Source of the DNA: Pseudomonas marginalis
GTDB lineage: Bacteria > Pseudomonadota > Gammaproteobacteria > Pseudomonadales > Pseudomonadaceae
Assembly (NCBI RefSeq): GCF_024169655.1
Contig: NZ_JALJWV010000001.1
Span: 6,120,001 to 6,184,000, forward strand
Length of the DNA stretch: 64,000 nucleotides
Direction: 5' to 3'
Shown: piece after piece, positions 44,244 to 53,296 of the stretch
How positions within the stretch are numbered: position 1 is the first letter of the stretch
Layout of the letters: each line of letters starts with the position of its first letter
Notes under the pieces: generated by a model
The model's input: only the letters and a program-made list of their open reading frames with translations
Databases searched by the model: none
Told to the model about the DNA's origin: nothing
Translations under genes and position numbers: made by a program

Positions 44244-47200
44244 TTGCCCTCATTTCCCCCCAGCGCCAATGACCTGTTGACTCAACTGACCACCGGCCCG
44301 TCCTTGCGCGAAGTCGCGGCCGCCACCCTGCGCTCGAGCGTGCGCGAGCTGTACCCGGATCTCGCCATCGACCCCGACCTGACCACGCTGGTGACGCCAG
44401 GCTGGCGGATCACGGCCGGGGCGATCCTGCCCGGTGCCCCGACACTCCAGTCGCTGACCGGCGCCTTGTGCCGCAGTGCAACATCCGGCGTGCCAGTGAC
44501 GTGGCTCGACGGCGAGCACTACCTGATCTATCAATCCGCCGCCGGGCCGAACGTGCATCTGCCGGTCAAAGTGGACGCCATCGGCCGTCTGATCAATGAG
44601 CTGGCACCGCTGCTGCGCGTCGCCTATCAAGAGCAACAACTCGCGTATTGGAACGAGAACGACCACCACAAAGGCCCGCGCTGGCGCACCTTTGCCAATG
44701 CCTTGCGGGCGATCTGGAATGTCGACAGCGTGGAAGGCTGGGACGAGGATGAATGCAATATGGCCAGGGCGGTGTTCCACACGCCGGATTCCGCCCGGCG
44801 TTTGCCCCAGGACAAATACGCGACCAAGGCCTATCTGATCGACGTCGACCTGGAGCACGCCACACAGGTCAAACACCTCAACCTGTCGGCGCTGGCGGTG
44901 CTGGTCGGGCGCCTTGGCGAGCGTGACATCATCCTCAGCTATTCGATCGCCGACGGGTACGCCTCCTTCAAAAGCCTGAAGGCGTTTGGCGATTCCCTGC
45001 GCATTCGCGTCACCACTGCACAGGCGGCCAAGCTCCACTGGCGATTGTTCCAGCCTGCCGGGGACTTTTTCGAACAGCAGGCCTGTGCGTTTATTTCCTT
45101 GCAGATTCAGGCGATCGGCGCAATCGCGTTCGATAGCGATGAGCTGATCCCGGCCATGGCGCACGACAAGCCGACCAGCGAAATCGCCCCGCGCGCGCCG
45201 CTCGATCAAGACAGAATCGACTGGGTGCATGGCGCCTTGCCCGACTGGATACTCACCGCATCCCCGTCGGATCAGGCCACCTACGGGCGCTACATGATGG
45301 ACCTCGCGGCCCTGCACCTGCAGCATGCGGGTAAAGCCTTCGATGACGGGATCAAGCACATCGGCGATTTTGCCCTGGATGCGATCCACACCCTGATGAT
45401 CAAGGACCACCCCGGCGTGGCCCGCACCACGCTGGACAACGTGCGGATCAGCGTCACCAGCGTGCAGGTGTGGGGCACCCTGATCGTGCCGGGAAACATC
45501 CAGACCCAAACCTTTAGCCTGGCCGAGCTGGCCCTGGAAAACCTGATCGCCTTGCCCTTGGGCAACAAAACCGTCCGTTATGAAAACGCCAGCGCCGTAC
45601 CCGCCTGGATGACGGCGGCCTACCTGGAGCAGTTGATTACCCAGGCGAACATTGGTGAGCACTACCCGGCGCTGGTCAAACGCATGTTGCTCGACGACCC
45701 TGCCGAGTCCTTGCGCCGGCAACGTCTCTACACCGCTCAATTACGCCTGCAACTACCCTTACTGGCGTTACAGTACAAAGTCCGAGGGGTCTACGGCCTC
45801 AGCGAACAGGGCTATCGCTATGTCTGCGCGGTGATGAATCCAGACAGCGCAGCGCGTGTGGTCGACGGCGCGGCGGTGGTCATCCGCCGCTTGTCCCTGC
45901 TCCCCAAACGCCGCCCGGGCTCGGCGGTCGACGTCGTCGGCAACATGTTCGTCATTGGCCCGCAAGACCCGAAACAAGGCCCCTGCCTGCTCTACCGTCC
46001 ACTGTCCAACCAAGCGTTGATGCAGTTCCCGTCACCGACCAACCTGCTGTACGCGATCAAACAAGACACGCCGTTGCGCCAATCGGTCCTGGCCTGGCTG
46101 CCCGACAAGGTGCGAACGGCGTATGCGCAGTTTGTGTTTCCCGGCAGCCTGCCCTCGCCGTGGGTATTTACCAGCCTGCTGAACGACCCGCTCAACGCAC
46201 TGGTGATGACCGGGCCCATCGACCTGGGCCGCGAAGTGCTGCGCAACGACGACTTCGCCACGCTGTTCCGGGCCAACGCCGACGCGCTGGTCACCCTGGC
46301 CGATCGCCAGTCGGTGTCGAACGCCGAGGCGCGCTGGGAGAGTTTCAAGCATGCCGGGTGGCTGATGCTCAATACCGCGCTGCCGTTCATGGGCCGCGCT
46401 GCGGGCGCCGCGACCTGGATCTGGCAACTGATGGATGACCTGCAACAGATGGTCGACGCCAACGAGATCGGTGACCGTTCAGCCGGGCTCTCGGCGCTGG
46501 TGGATATCTTGCTGACGCTCGGCATGGTGTTGGCGACGCACGTCGCCACGGCGCACCAGCCTGCATCGCCGCTCGAAAAACCTGGCGAACCGCCCGCATT
46601 GCCGACCCCGGAGGCCACGGTAGAAGCCGTGCAAAAGCCGGATATCGCCACAGAAGAACTGCCCGTCGACCACGAACACACCCTGCACATCAGTGGCGCC
46701 CTGAACCGCAGCGCACAGAACCTGGGGACATTCCTCGACAGTTTCGCGCTGCCCAAACCCGATCAATTGGGCGCGCAACAGACGGTGGAAGGCCCCCATC
46801 AGCATCTCTACGCCAAAACCGCACACTGGTATGCGCCGGTGGGTACACGCTGGTTTGAAGTGATGGTCGACGAAAACGACACCGTGTTGATCATCGATCC
46901 GCGCCAACCCGGCCGGCGCGGCCCGCCGCTGATCACCAATCGCCTGGGTCAATGGTTCGTCGACACGCGCTTGCGCCTGCGCGCAGGCGGCCTGCGCAGC
47001 CGCCGCAAAAAAGGCGAAGCCCTCAGGCCGCCGAAAATCACCGATTTACGCCGGCAACTGGCAACCTTCGACAGCGAGCAGGCCCAGCGCCAGCACGACA
47101 TTGAAGCCCTGCAAGGCGCCATCGACAGCGCAACGGACGACACCAGAGCCGCGGCCAGAACCACCTTTCTCGAACAGGTGGATACACGCCTCAAAGAAAT

Positions 47201-48815
47201 CGACGTACCGATTTCCCAGCTCAAATCCCTGAATATTCTCGACACGGTGCCCAACTATCAGAACGCCATGGCCGGCTACCTGGAACATCAGCTGTTTCTG
47301 GCGCGCTCGGCCATCAGCGAACAACAGGTTCCGTTTCGCGAACAACTGGAAGCCATACAGGGCCACCTCGATATCGAGGGCGTTGAAGAAGACGCCTTGC
47401 CCGCCGTTCACTATCGCACCATGTATGACGCGACACAGGCGATGGTGGAACGTTTGGGCTACCTTCAGGCACGCTTCAAGGAGGCTCGCGCCCTAGGCGC
47501 GCTCGGGGTCCGGCTGATCCAGTTGCATGAGCCGCACCTGCCCGCTTATGCCCTTGATGATCTCAAGGCGTTCAAGATCACCCTGGGCCACTTCCTGTGC
47601 GTGGCCGACGGCGAATCGGCCACGCGCGCCGACGCCAGGGAAGCCCTGCACCGTATCGTCGATGTGGCGGAGCTGGCGGTCCAAAGTTTCAGAGAGGCCC
47701 TGCAACCGCGCAACGCGGTGCCGCCGGAGCAGTTGATCGAAACCCTGGACAGCCTGATGGACCAATTCTCCAGGGTGGACCAGAACCTGGTGGATCTACC
47801 GGCCGAGTTTCCCAATGACCTCAACAAGCCCGACCTGGAAAACCTGCGCAAACAGGTGGACGAGTTCGCGCGACACGCAGAGAAACAACTGACGACCCAG
47901 CTTCGCGAACGCAGAGCCATGGAGCCTACTGCTGGCCCGTCGCGCGCCGCCCCCAGGACGAAGAAAAAATACATCAAGACGCGCTTCAAGGGGATGGTGG
48001 TCGGCGAAGAGCGTGAAAGCCCCGGCGAAGACGGCAAGACACTGGTCGACGTGAAGGAACCCCTGACCGGCAAAGTGATTGCGACCTTCCATGAGAAGGA
48101 GCCGGGGGTGTGGGTCGAACGCGAACTGACGCCCAAGCCCGCTTCCCGCAGCCAGGCGCGTAACCTGGCAAACAGCATCAGCGCCGGTCAGGCGCTGGTC
48201 GATGGGGTGAACGCCTTTATCACCAACAAGGAAGCCTGGGCGAAGGAAACCCGGCAACTGCCGGTGGAAATCGAAGAGCGCTTCCACCAGCACGCCAAAA
48301 AACTCGAACGGGCCAGCCAGGATATCGAAGAGGCGCTGACCTCCAGCAACCAGACCGAAAGCGCCTCGCCGTCAGCCGCGTTGACTAACCGCCGCCTCGA
48401 TGAGGCGATCACCCAGCTTTACCGGGAAGGCAAACGGATCAAAATCGAAGTGCTCAAACGCCGACCACCGGAGGCGGCGCACGTCGAATTGCTGTTGCGC
48501 GAGGGCGCCGTGACGGTCAACCCGCCTGTCGGCCCCCGCACCCGACTGAGGGGGCGCGACAAGGGTTTCCTGCAGGAATATGCGGTGGTGGACGCCAACA
48601 CCAAGCGCCCGTTGTGGTACGCGCACTTTCACTACCCCACCCTCACCGGGCCGGAAGAAGCCTACACCGCAGCCCACCTGAAGAACCGCCAGCAACGACT
48701 GATGGGCGGCCGGTTCGAACCCTTGAGCGACATCGCCGTGTACCGCAGTGAAATCGGCCTGCACCTGGCCCGCTCGCTGTTCCTGAAAGCCAAGCCGCCT
48801 CAGCCCTCAGCCTGA
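44244..48815 (+). CDS. giant DUF6543 (dermonecrotic-toxin-like) protein, paralogue 2
   Basis: 1523 residues from a TTG at 44244, chosen because AGGAG lies seven bases before it and the N-terminus then aligns with paralogue 1 (NDLLTQLTTGPSLREVAAATL against TDTLVTQLCVGPAFREAASA). Same domain order: N-terminal conserved region, GPCLLYRPLSNQALMQFPS, DSVLAWLP-like segment, hydrophobic stretch (~720-790) and charged C-terminal half ending with LWYAHFHYP. The two copies are clearly diverged over their whole lengths, so the duplication is old. Overlaps the convergent MocR gene by 16 bases. Function unknown; probable toxin-like protein. Confidence 0.8.
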   Translation: MPSFPPSANDLLTQLTTGPSLREVAAATLRSSVRELYPDLAIDPDLTTLVTPGWRITAGAILPGAPTLQSLTGALCRSATSGVPVTWLDGEHYLIYQSAAGPNVHLPVKVDAIGRLINELAPLLRVAYQEQQLAYWNENDHHKGPRWRTFANALRAIWNVDSVEGWDEDECNMARAVFHTPDSARRLPQDKYATKAYLIDVDLEHATQVKHLNLSALAVLVGRLGERDIILSYSIADGYASFKSLKAFGDSLRIRVTTAQAAKLHWRLFQPAGDFFEQQACAFISLQIQAIGAIAFDSDELIPAMAHDKPTSEIAPRAPLDQDRIDWVHGALPDWILTASPSDQATYGRYMMDLAALHLQHAGKAFDDGIKHIGDFALDAIHTLMIKDHPGVARTTLDNVRISVTSVQVWGTLIVPGNIQTQTFSLAELALENLIALPLGNKTVRYENASAVPAWMTAAYLEQLITQANIGEHYPALVKRMLLDDPAESLRRQRLYTAQLRLQLPLLALQYKVRGVYGLSEQGYRYVCAVMNPDSAARVVDGAAVVIRRLSLLPKRRPGSAVDVVGNMFVIGPQDPKQGPCLLYRPLSNQALMQFPSPTNLLYAIKQDTPLRQSVLAWLPDKVRTAYAQFVFPGSLPSPWVFTSLLNDPLNALVMTGPIDLGREVLRNDDFATLFRANADALVTLADRQSVSNAEARWESFKHAGWLMLNTALPFMGRAAGAATWIWQLMDDLQQMVDANEIGDRSAGLSALVDILLTLGMVLATHVATAHQPASPLEKPGEPPALPTPEATVEAVQKPDIATEELPVDHEHTLHISGALNRSAQNLGTFLDSFALPKPDQLGAQQTVEGPHQHLYAKTAHWYAPVGTRWFEVMVDENDTVLIIDPRQPGRRGPPLITNRLGQWFVDTRLRLRAGGLRSRRKKGEALRPPKITDLRRQLATFDSEQAQRQHDIEALQGAIDSATDDTRAAARTTFLEQVDTRLKEIDVPISQLKSLNILDTVPNYQNAMAGYLEHQLFLARSAISEQQVPFREQLEAIQGHLDIEGVEEDALPAVHYRTMYDATQAMVERLGYLQARFKEARALGALGVRLIQLHEPHLPAYALDDLKAFKITLGHFLCVADGESATRADAREALHRIVDVAELAVQSFREALQPRNAVPPEQLIETLDSLMDQFSRVDQNLVDLPAEFPNDLNKPDLENLRKQVDEFARHAEKQLTTQLRERRAMEPTAGPSRAAPRTKKKYIKTRFKGMVVGEERESPGEDGKTLVDVKEPLTGKVIATFHEKEPGVWVERELTPKPASRSQARNLANSISAGQALVDGVNAFITNKEAWAKETRQLPVEIEERFHQHAKKLERASQDIEEALTSSNQTESASPSAALTNRRLDEAITQLYREGKRIKIEVLKRRPPEAAHVELLLREGAVTVNPPVGPRTRLRGRDKGFLQEYAVVDANTKRPLWYAHFHYPTLTGPEEAYTAAHLKNRQQRLMGGRFEPLSDIAVYRSEIGLHLARSLFLKAKPPQPSA

Positions 48816-50350
48816 CCTGTCCAGGCCTCGCGCAACCGCCCGAGCGCCTGGCGGATCGCCACCTCGGGCACTGCGGCAAAGCCCAGCACCAGGCCGGCGC
48901 GCTGATCGTCCGGCGGCCCGGCCTGCGCCAGCCAATAGCTGCTCAGGCCATTGACCTCCACGCCCACCGCGCGGGCCTGCGCCACCAGTTGTTGTTCGCG
49001 GGCGAGGCTGTCCACCCGCACGGTGAGGTGCAGGCCTGCGGCACTATTGGGCAGGCTGCCCACCCCCGGCAGCGCGCCCGGCCAGCCCTCCAACAGTGCG
49101 TTGCGCCGGCTGAGCGCGGCGCGGCGCATGCGCCGGATGTGTCGCTGAAAATGCCCCGCCGCCATGAATTCCGCCATCACCGCCTGGGTGCTGACCTCCG
49201 AGTGCCGCACATCCACGGCGCGGCGCTGGGCGAACGCGTCGACCAGCGTCGGCGGCAACACCAGGTAACCCAGACGCAGCGCCGGGAACGCGACTTTGCC
49301 GAACGTCCCCACATACAGCACCCGCCCGCTGCGATCCAGGGCCGCCAGCGGGGCCAGCGGCGCGCCGCTGTAACGGTACTCGCCGTCGTAGTCATCCTCG
49401 ACGATCCAGCCCCCGCTGCGTTCGGCCCAGGCCAGCAACTCCAGGCGCCGGGCCAGGCTCATGACCACGCCCAAGGGGTACTGATGGGACGGGGTGACAT
49501 ACGCCAGGCGGCAGTTGTCGAGGCGGTTCAATACGCTGCAGTCGATCCCCTCACTGTCCACCGCCACACCCTGCAGGTGCGCACCGGCCAGGGCGAACGC
49601 ATGACCGGCGGCGCGGTAGCCGGGATTTTCAATCGCCACGCTATCGCCGGGGCTCACCAGCAACTGTGCACAAAGGCTAATTGCTTGCTGTGCGCCACTG
49701 GTGATCACAATTTGCTCAGCCGTGCATTGCATGCCCCGCGAACTGCGCAGGTAAGCGGCGATCAGCCCGCGCAATCGCTCGTCCCCGGCCGGGTTGCCAT
49801 AACACAGGAGTTCGAGGTCCGGCTTGCGCCAAAAAGCCGCATTCAGCTTGGCCCAGACGTCAAAGGGGAACAGATCGAAGGCCGGCACCCCCACCCGGAA
49901 CGCCCGTGGTGGACCGGTGGGCGGCAGGGGCAAATGGTTGTTTTCGAGGCGATCCAGGGCCGCGCTGTGGATAACTTTTTCACGCGGAATATCGGCCTTT
50001 TTAAGGTCGATTGTGGATAAGGCTGGGGATAAGCCTGTTGATAACCCTGTGGACAGTTTTGTGGATAGTTTTTTTGAGCTGGGCAGTTGGGCGACATAAG
50101 TCCCGTCGCCCACCCGGCTTTGCGTGAAGCCCTCGGCATACAGCTGATCGTAGGCGCGTACCACGCTGTTGCGCGAAATCGACAACGCCGCGGCCAGGTC
50201 GCGTGTGGCGGGCAAGCGCGTGCCGCTGACCAATCGCCCGTCCAGCACCCGTTGGCGCAAGGCTTCGTACAGCTGGCGGGTCAGCCCCTGACGACGATCC
50301 AGCTCGATTCCCGCAGGGTTGAACGACAGCGGCGGCGCAGGGGGCGACAT
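48800..50350 (-). CDS. MocR/PdxR-family regulator (GntR HTH fused to aminotransferase fold)
   Basis: 516 residues. N-terminal GntR winged helix (~20-88: LYEALRQRVLDGRLVSGTRL, RNSVVRAYDQL), a linker (~92-125) made of the repeat K/G/A-LST (KLST.GLST.GLSP.ALST), then a class I aminotransferase-like domain (~150-510) with the PLP lysine in GTFGKVAFPALRLGY and the EDDYDGEYRY motif. MocR proteins use PLP or aminated ligands to regulate a divergent gene; here that is the PaiB/GNAT operon. The linker DNA is unusual: it is an array of DnaA-box-like 9-mers in rare codons (see 49966-50068). Confidence 0.93.
   Translation of the reverse strand: MSPPAPPLSFNPAGIELDRRQGLTRQLYEALRQRVLDGRLVSGTRLPATRDLAAALSISRNSVVRAYDQLYAEGFTQSRVGDGTYVAQLPSSKKLSTKLSTGLSTGLSPALSTIDLKKADIPREKVIHSAALDRLENNHLPLPPTGPPRAFRVGVPAFDLFPFDVWAKLNAAFWRKPDLELLCYGNPAGDERLRGLIAAYLRSSRGMQCTAEQIVITSGAQQAISLCAQLLVSPGDSVAIENPGYRAAGHAFALAGAHLQGVAVDSEGIDCSVLNRLDNCRLAYVTPSHQYPLGVVMSLARRLELLAWAERSGGWIVEDDYDGEYRYSGAPLAPLAALDRSGRVLYVGTFGKVAFPALRLGYLVLPPTLVDAFAQRRAVDVRHSEVSTQAVMAEFMAAGHFQRHIRRMRRAALSRRNALLEGWPGALPGVGSLPNSAAGLHLTVRVDSLAREQQLVAQARAVGVEVNGLSSYWLAQAGPPDDQRAGLVLGFAAVPEVAIRQALGRLREAWTGQAEG
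49966..50068 (-). repeat. array of DnaA-box-like 9-mers in the MocR linker
   Basis: On the minus strand TTATCCACA occurs perfectly at 49966-49974 and 50012-50020. Variants follow at exact 12-base steps: TTATCCCCA (50024), TTATCAACA (50036), CTGTCCACA (50048) and CTATCCACA (50060). From 50012 on the 12-mer encodes L-S-T-x repeats using TTA and CTA codons, rare in this GC-rich genome. The box at 49966 lies in a different codon phase (GTT ATC CAC AGC), so the protein repeat does not explain it. Confidence 0.8.
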
Positions 50351-50367
50351 AGGCAGGCTCCGGAATT

Positions 50368-50386
50368 GGACCTATAAAATGGGTCC
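50368..50386. promoter_or_regulatory. inverted repeat in the MocR/PaiB divergent promoter
   Basis: GGACC-tataaaatg-GGTCC, a palindrome of 5-base arms around an AT-rich centre that could contain a -10 element, 18 bases before the MocR start. A candidate operator for autoregulation and control of the divergent operon. Confidence 0.5.
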
Positions 50387-50451
50387 TAGATGGCTCTTAC
50401 AACGAACCATTAGCCTGCCTAGGATGCAGGCATTCGCCAAGGAATACTTTC

Positions 50452-51090
50452 ATGTACACACCGCGCGCCTTCGCCCTCGACGATTTACCCGAACTGCAGC
50501 AACTGATCCAGCACACACGCCTGGCGCAGGTGGTGACCATGGGTGAGCACGGCCTGCAAGCCAGCCACCTGCCACTGCTGCTCAACCCGGACGAAGGCCC
50601 GAACGGTACGCTCTACGGCCACCTGGCCAAGGCCAACCCGCAGTGGCACGACCTGCAGAACGGCGGCGAAGCGCTGGTGATTTTTGCCGGGGCCGACGCC
50701 TATGTCAGCCCGGCGTTTTACCCGGCCAAGGCCGAGCACGGCAAAGTGGTGCCCACCTGGAATTACCTGGCGGTGCACGCCTACGGCACGGCCGACGTGT
50801 TTACCGACGCCGAGCGCCTGCTCGGCGTGGTCAGCGCCCTCACCGACCGCCACGAAGGCCGCCGCGCCCAGCCCTGGAAAGTCAGCGACGCGCCGGCCGA
50901 CTACATTGAAGGCATGCTCAAGGCCATCGTCGGTTTCGCCTTGCCCATCGAACGCCTGATCGGCAAACGCAAACTCAGCCAGAACCGCAGTGCCGCCGAC
51001 ATCCAGGGCGTGCGCGCAGGGCTGGCCGCCAGCCTCGACGTGCGCGACCAGACCCTCGCCCGTTTCATTCCTCAAGGAGCCCCAGAATGA
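50452..51090 (+). CDS. PaiB-family FMN-binding protein
   Basis: 212 residues, the PaiB (FMN_bind_2) family size. Segments MYTPRAFALDDLPELQQLIQ, GHLAKANPQWHDL, ALVIFAGADAYVSPAFYP and VPTWNYLAVHAYG are typical. Bacillus PaiB is described as a transcriptional regulator linked to polyamine acetylation; the flavin split-barrel could also be enzymatic. First gene of a three-gene unit with two acetyltransferases and divergent from the MocR regulator. Confidence 0.9.
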   Translation: MYTPRAFALDDLPELQQLIQHTRLAQVVTMGEHGLQASHLPLLLNPDEGPNGTLYGHLAKANPQWHDLQNGGEALVIFAGADAYVSPAFYPAKAEHGKVVPTWNYLAVHAYGTADVFTDAERLLGVVSALTDRHEGRRAQPWKVSDAPADYIEGMLKAIVGFALPIERLIGKRKLSQNRSAADIQGVRAGLAASLDVRDQTLARFIPQGAPE

Positions 51091-51533
51091 GCCCGATCGA
51101 CATCCGCCCGGTCACTGCCGCCGACCACGCCGCCTGGCTGCCGCTATGGCAAGCGTATTTGCAGTTCTACAACACCGAGCTGCCGGACGCCGTCAGCCAG
51201 AGCACCTGGCAACGCCTGATCGACGCACGCGAGCCGACCCATTCCGCGCTCGCCTGGCAAGACGGCAAAGCCGTGGGCATGGTCAACTTCATCTACCACC
51301 GTTCCAACTGGAGCATTGAAAACTCCTGCTACCTGCAAGACCTGCTGGTGGACCCGGCCCAGCGCGGCAGCGGGGTTGGCCGCAAATTGATCGAATTCGT
51401 CTACGCCACGGCCAAAGCCGACGGCTGCTGCAAGGTCCATTGGCTGACCCACGAAACCAATGCCACCGCGATCCAACTGTACGAACGCATTGCCGAACGC
51501 CCTGGTTTCATCCAATTTCGCAAAGGTCTTTAA
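51087..51533 (+). CDS. GNAT-family N-acetyltransferase
   Basis: 148 residues. Acetyl-CoA binding motif LLVDPAQRGSGVGRKLIEFV (~80-100) and C-terminal ATAIQLYERIAERPGFIQF. Substrate unknown; size and context (PaiB neighbour) are compatible with an amine or polyamine acetyltransferase. Overlaps the PaiB gene by four bases. Confidence 0.9.
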   Translation: MSPIDIRPVTAADHAAWLPLWQAYLQFYNTELPDAVSQSTWQRLIDAREPTHSALAWQDGKAVGMVNFIYHRSNWSIENSCYLQDLLVDPAQRGSGVGRKLIEFVYATAKADGCCKVHWLTHETNATAIQLYERIAERPGFIQFRKGL

Positions 51534-51543
51534 GGAGCGCAGC

Positions 51544-52215
51544 ATGTCCACTTCTCTCGCCGACTGGCAAGGCGTCCCGGCGCCCACGGTGCAACTGCTC
51601 GAAGGGCGTTTCATTCGCCTGGAAAAACTCGACCCGCGACGCCACGCCGACGGTCTGTGGCAAGCCCTCGAAGGCCCCGGCGCCGACCCCAAGCTGTGGG
51701 ACTATTTGCCGTATGGCCCGTTCAGCGACCGCGCCGCGTTCGATGCCTGGCTCGACAACCATGCCCAGCACAACGAGCCGTATTTCTTCAGCGTGATCGA
51801 CCGCGCCAACGGCGACGTGCAGGGCATCCTCAGCCTGATGTCCATCGTCCCGGCCCACGGGCGCATCGAAATCGGCCACGTCACCTTCGGCGCGCCGATG
51901 CAGCGCTCGCCGAAAAGCACCGAAGCCGTTTATCTATTGGCCAAGCATGCGTTCGAGCTGGGCTACCGCCGGCTGGAGTGGAAGTGCAACAACGGCAATG
52001 CCCGCTCCAAATATGCCGCCGAGCGCCTGGGGTTCAGTTTTGAAGGGGTGTTCCGCCAGCACATGGTGGTCAAGGGGCAGAACCGGGACACGGCGTGGTA
52101 TTCGATCCTGGACTCGGAATGGCCGCCGATCGGGGCAGGGTTTGAGCACTGGCTGTCGGAAGCCAACCAGGCAGGTTCGGGGCAATTGAAAAGCCTGGCG
52201 GAGTGCCGCGCCTAA
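51544..52215 (+). CDS. GNAT-family acetyltransferase (RimJ/RimL-like)
   Basis: 223 residues from the ATG at 51544 (AAGGAG upstream). Acetyltransf_3 features: RFIRLEKLDPRRHADGLWQA, IEIGHVTFGAPMQRSPKSTE and ECN-like motif RRLEWKCNNGNARSKYAAERLGF. Probably N-terminal or amino-group acetylation of a small molecule or peptide. Third gene of the operon, ten bases after the previous one. Confidence 0.9.
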   Translation: MSTSLADWQGVPAPTVQLLEGRFIRLEKLDPRRHADGLWQALEGPGADPKLWDYLPYGPFSDRAAFDAWLDNHAQHNEPYFFSVIDRANGDVQGILSLMSIVPAHGRIEIGHVTFGAPMQRSPKSTEAVYLLAKHAFELGYRRLEWKCNNGNARSKYAAERLGFSFEGVFRQHMVVKGQNRDTAWYSILDSEWPPIGAGFEHWLSEANQAGSGQLKSLAECRA

Positions 52216-52238
52216 ATCCCACAGACAGCGCAGGAGCA

Positions 52239-52262
52239 GAGTGTGGGGCTTGCCCCACACTC
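52239..52262. other. perfect palindrome between convergent genes
   Basis: GAGTGTGGGGC-tt-GCCCCACACTC: 11-base arms with a two-base centre, 24 bases past the GNAT stop and 28 before the methyltransferase stop. No T-run. The centre GGGGCTTGCCCC resembles the REP elements here, so it may be a collapsed REP that serves as a two-way terminator. Confidence 0.7.
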
Positions 52263-52289
52263 GGTCGTCAGTGCCATCCGTACCGGGTG

Positions 52290-53207
52290 TCAGTCGGCAA
52301 GCTGCTCGGCCAACACCGCAATATGCTCCGGGCCGATCCCGCAGCAACCGCCCAAATGGCTGGCGCCGCGCTTCTGCCAATCGGCCGCCCATTGCAGGTA
52401 GCCCGGCGGGTCGAGGTCGTCGCGCAACGGGTCGAGGCCGTCGTTGGCCGTGGCCTCCTTGGGCTGCGGCGGGAAGGCGTTGGCGTAGGCACCGATCTGG
52501 ATCGCCACCCCCAGGCGCTCGAAGGTCTGGCGTGCCGCGTCAATCGCCGCGCCAATCACTTCCGGCTGGCTGCAATTGAACAACAGCACCTGCACCCCCA
52601 ACTGCGCAGCCGCTTCGGCCGCCTCGGCCACCGGCTCGCCGGAACGCAGGCGCGGCACCTCGTCGGTGTCTTCGTCCTTCAGGGTAAACGACAGCCAGAA
52701 CGGCTTGCCGTCCGCCGGCAGACCCGCACGGATGGCCCGCGCCTCGACGATCGAACTCTGAGTTTCCGCCAGCCACAGGTCAACATAGGGCGCCAGGCCG
52801 GTCACCAAGGGCGTCAGCAGCTCGCTGACCCGATCGGCTTCAAACAGGTCGGGCCGATAAGAACCAAACAGCGGCGGCAGGGAACCTGCCACACGTACCG
52901 CTTGGCCGGATGCCACCACCGCACGCCGCGCCAGTTCACCGGCCAACGCCGCCAGGGCCTGGCCCTCGGCGGCAAACCGCGCTTCGCCGATATGAAACGG
53001 TACGACGGCGTAGCTGTTGCTGGTGATCACGTCGGCACCGGCCTGGATGTAAGCCGCGTGTACCGCTTCCACCGCCTGCGGCGCTTCACTCAACGCCAGC
53101 GCCGACCACTCAGGCTGCCGGAACGGCGCACCGCGGCGTTGCAGTTCGCGGCCCATGCCACCATCGAGAATTACTGTGCGTACTGCGGCCATATGCTTTT
53201 TACTCAT
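52290..53207 (-). CDS. homocysteine S-methyltransferase family protein
   Basis: About 305 residues from the ATG at 53207; ATGs at 53228 and 53192 are alternatives and none has a clear ribosome-binding site. The three zinc cysteines are present: one in FNCSQPE and two in LGGCCGIGPEH. The N-terminus TVILDGGMGRELQRRG is typical. Transfers a methyl group from S-methylmethionine or a related donor to homocysteine. Divergent from an ABC binding protein and permease, which may import the donor. Confidence 0.9.
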   Translation of the reverse strand: MSKKHMAAVRTVILDGGMGRELQRRGAPFRQPEWSALALSEAPQAVEAVHAAYIQAGADVITSNSYAVVPFHIGEARFAAEGQALAALAGELARRAVVASGQAVRVAGSLPPLFGSYRPDLFEADRVSELLTPLVTGLAPYVDLWLAETQSSIVEARAIRAGLPADGKPFWLSFTLKDEDTDEVPRLRSGEPVAEAAEAAAQLGVQVLLFNCSQPEVIGAAIDAARQTFERLGVAIQIGAYANAFPPQPKEATANDGLDPLRDDLDPPGYLQWAADWQKRGASHLGGCCGIGPEHIAVLAEQLAD

Positions 53208-53296
53208 AAGCTTATGAAAATAACTCACTATGAGAGTCGCTCTTATAACTATTTAATACGGTAAATTCGCTTCATAACAACTTCTTTTTTATTCGG

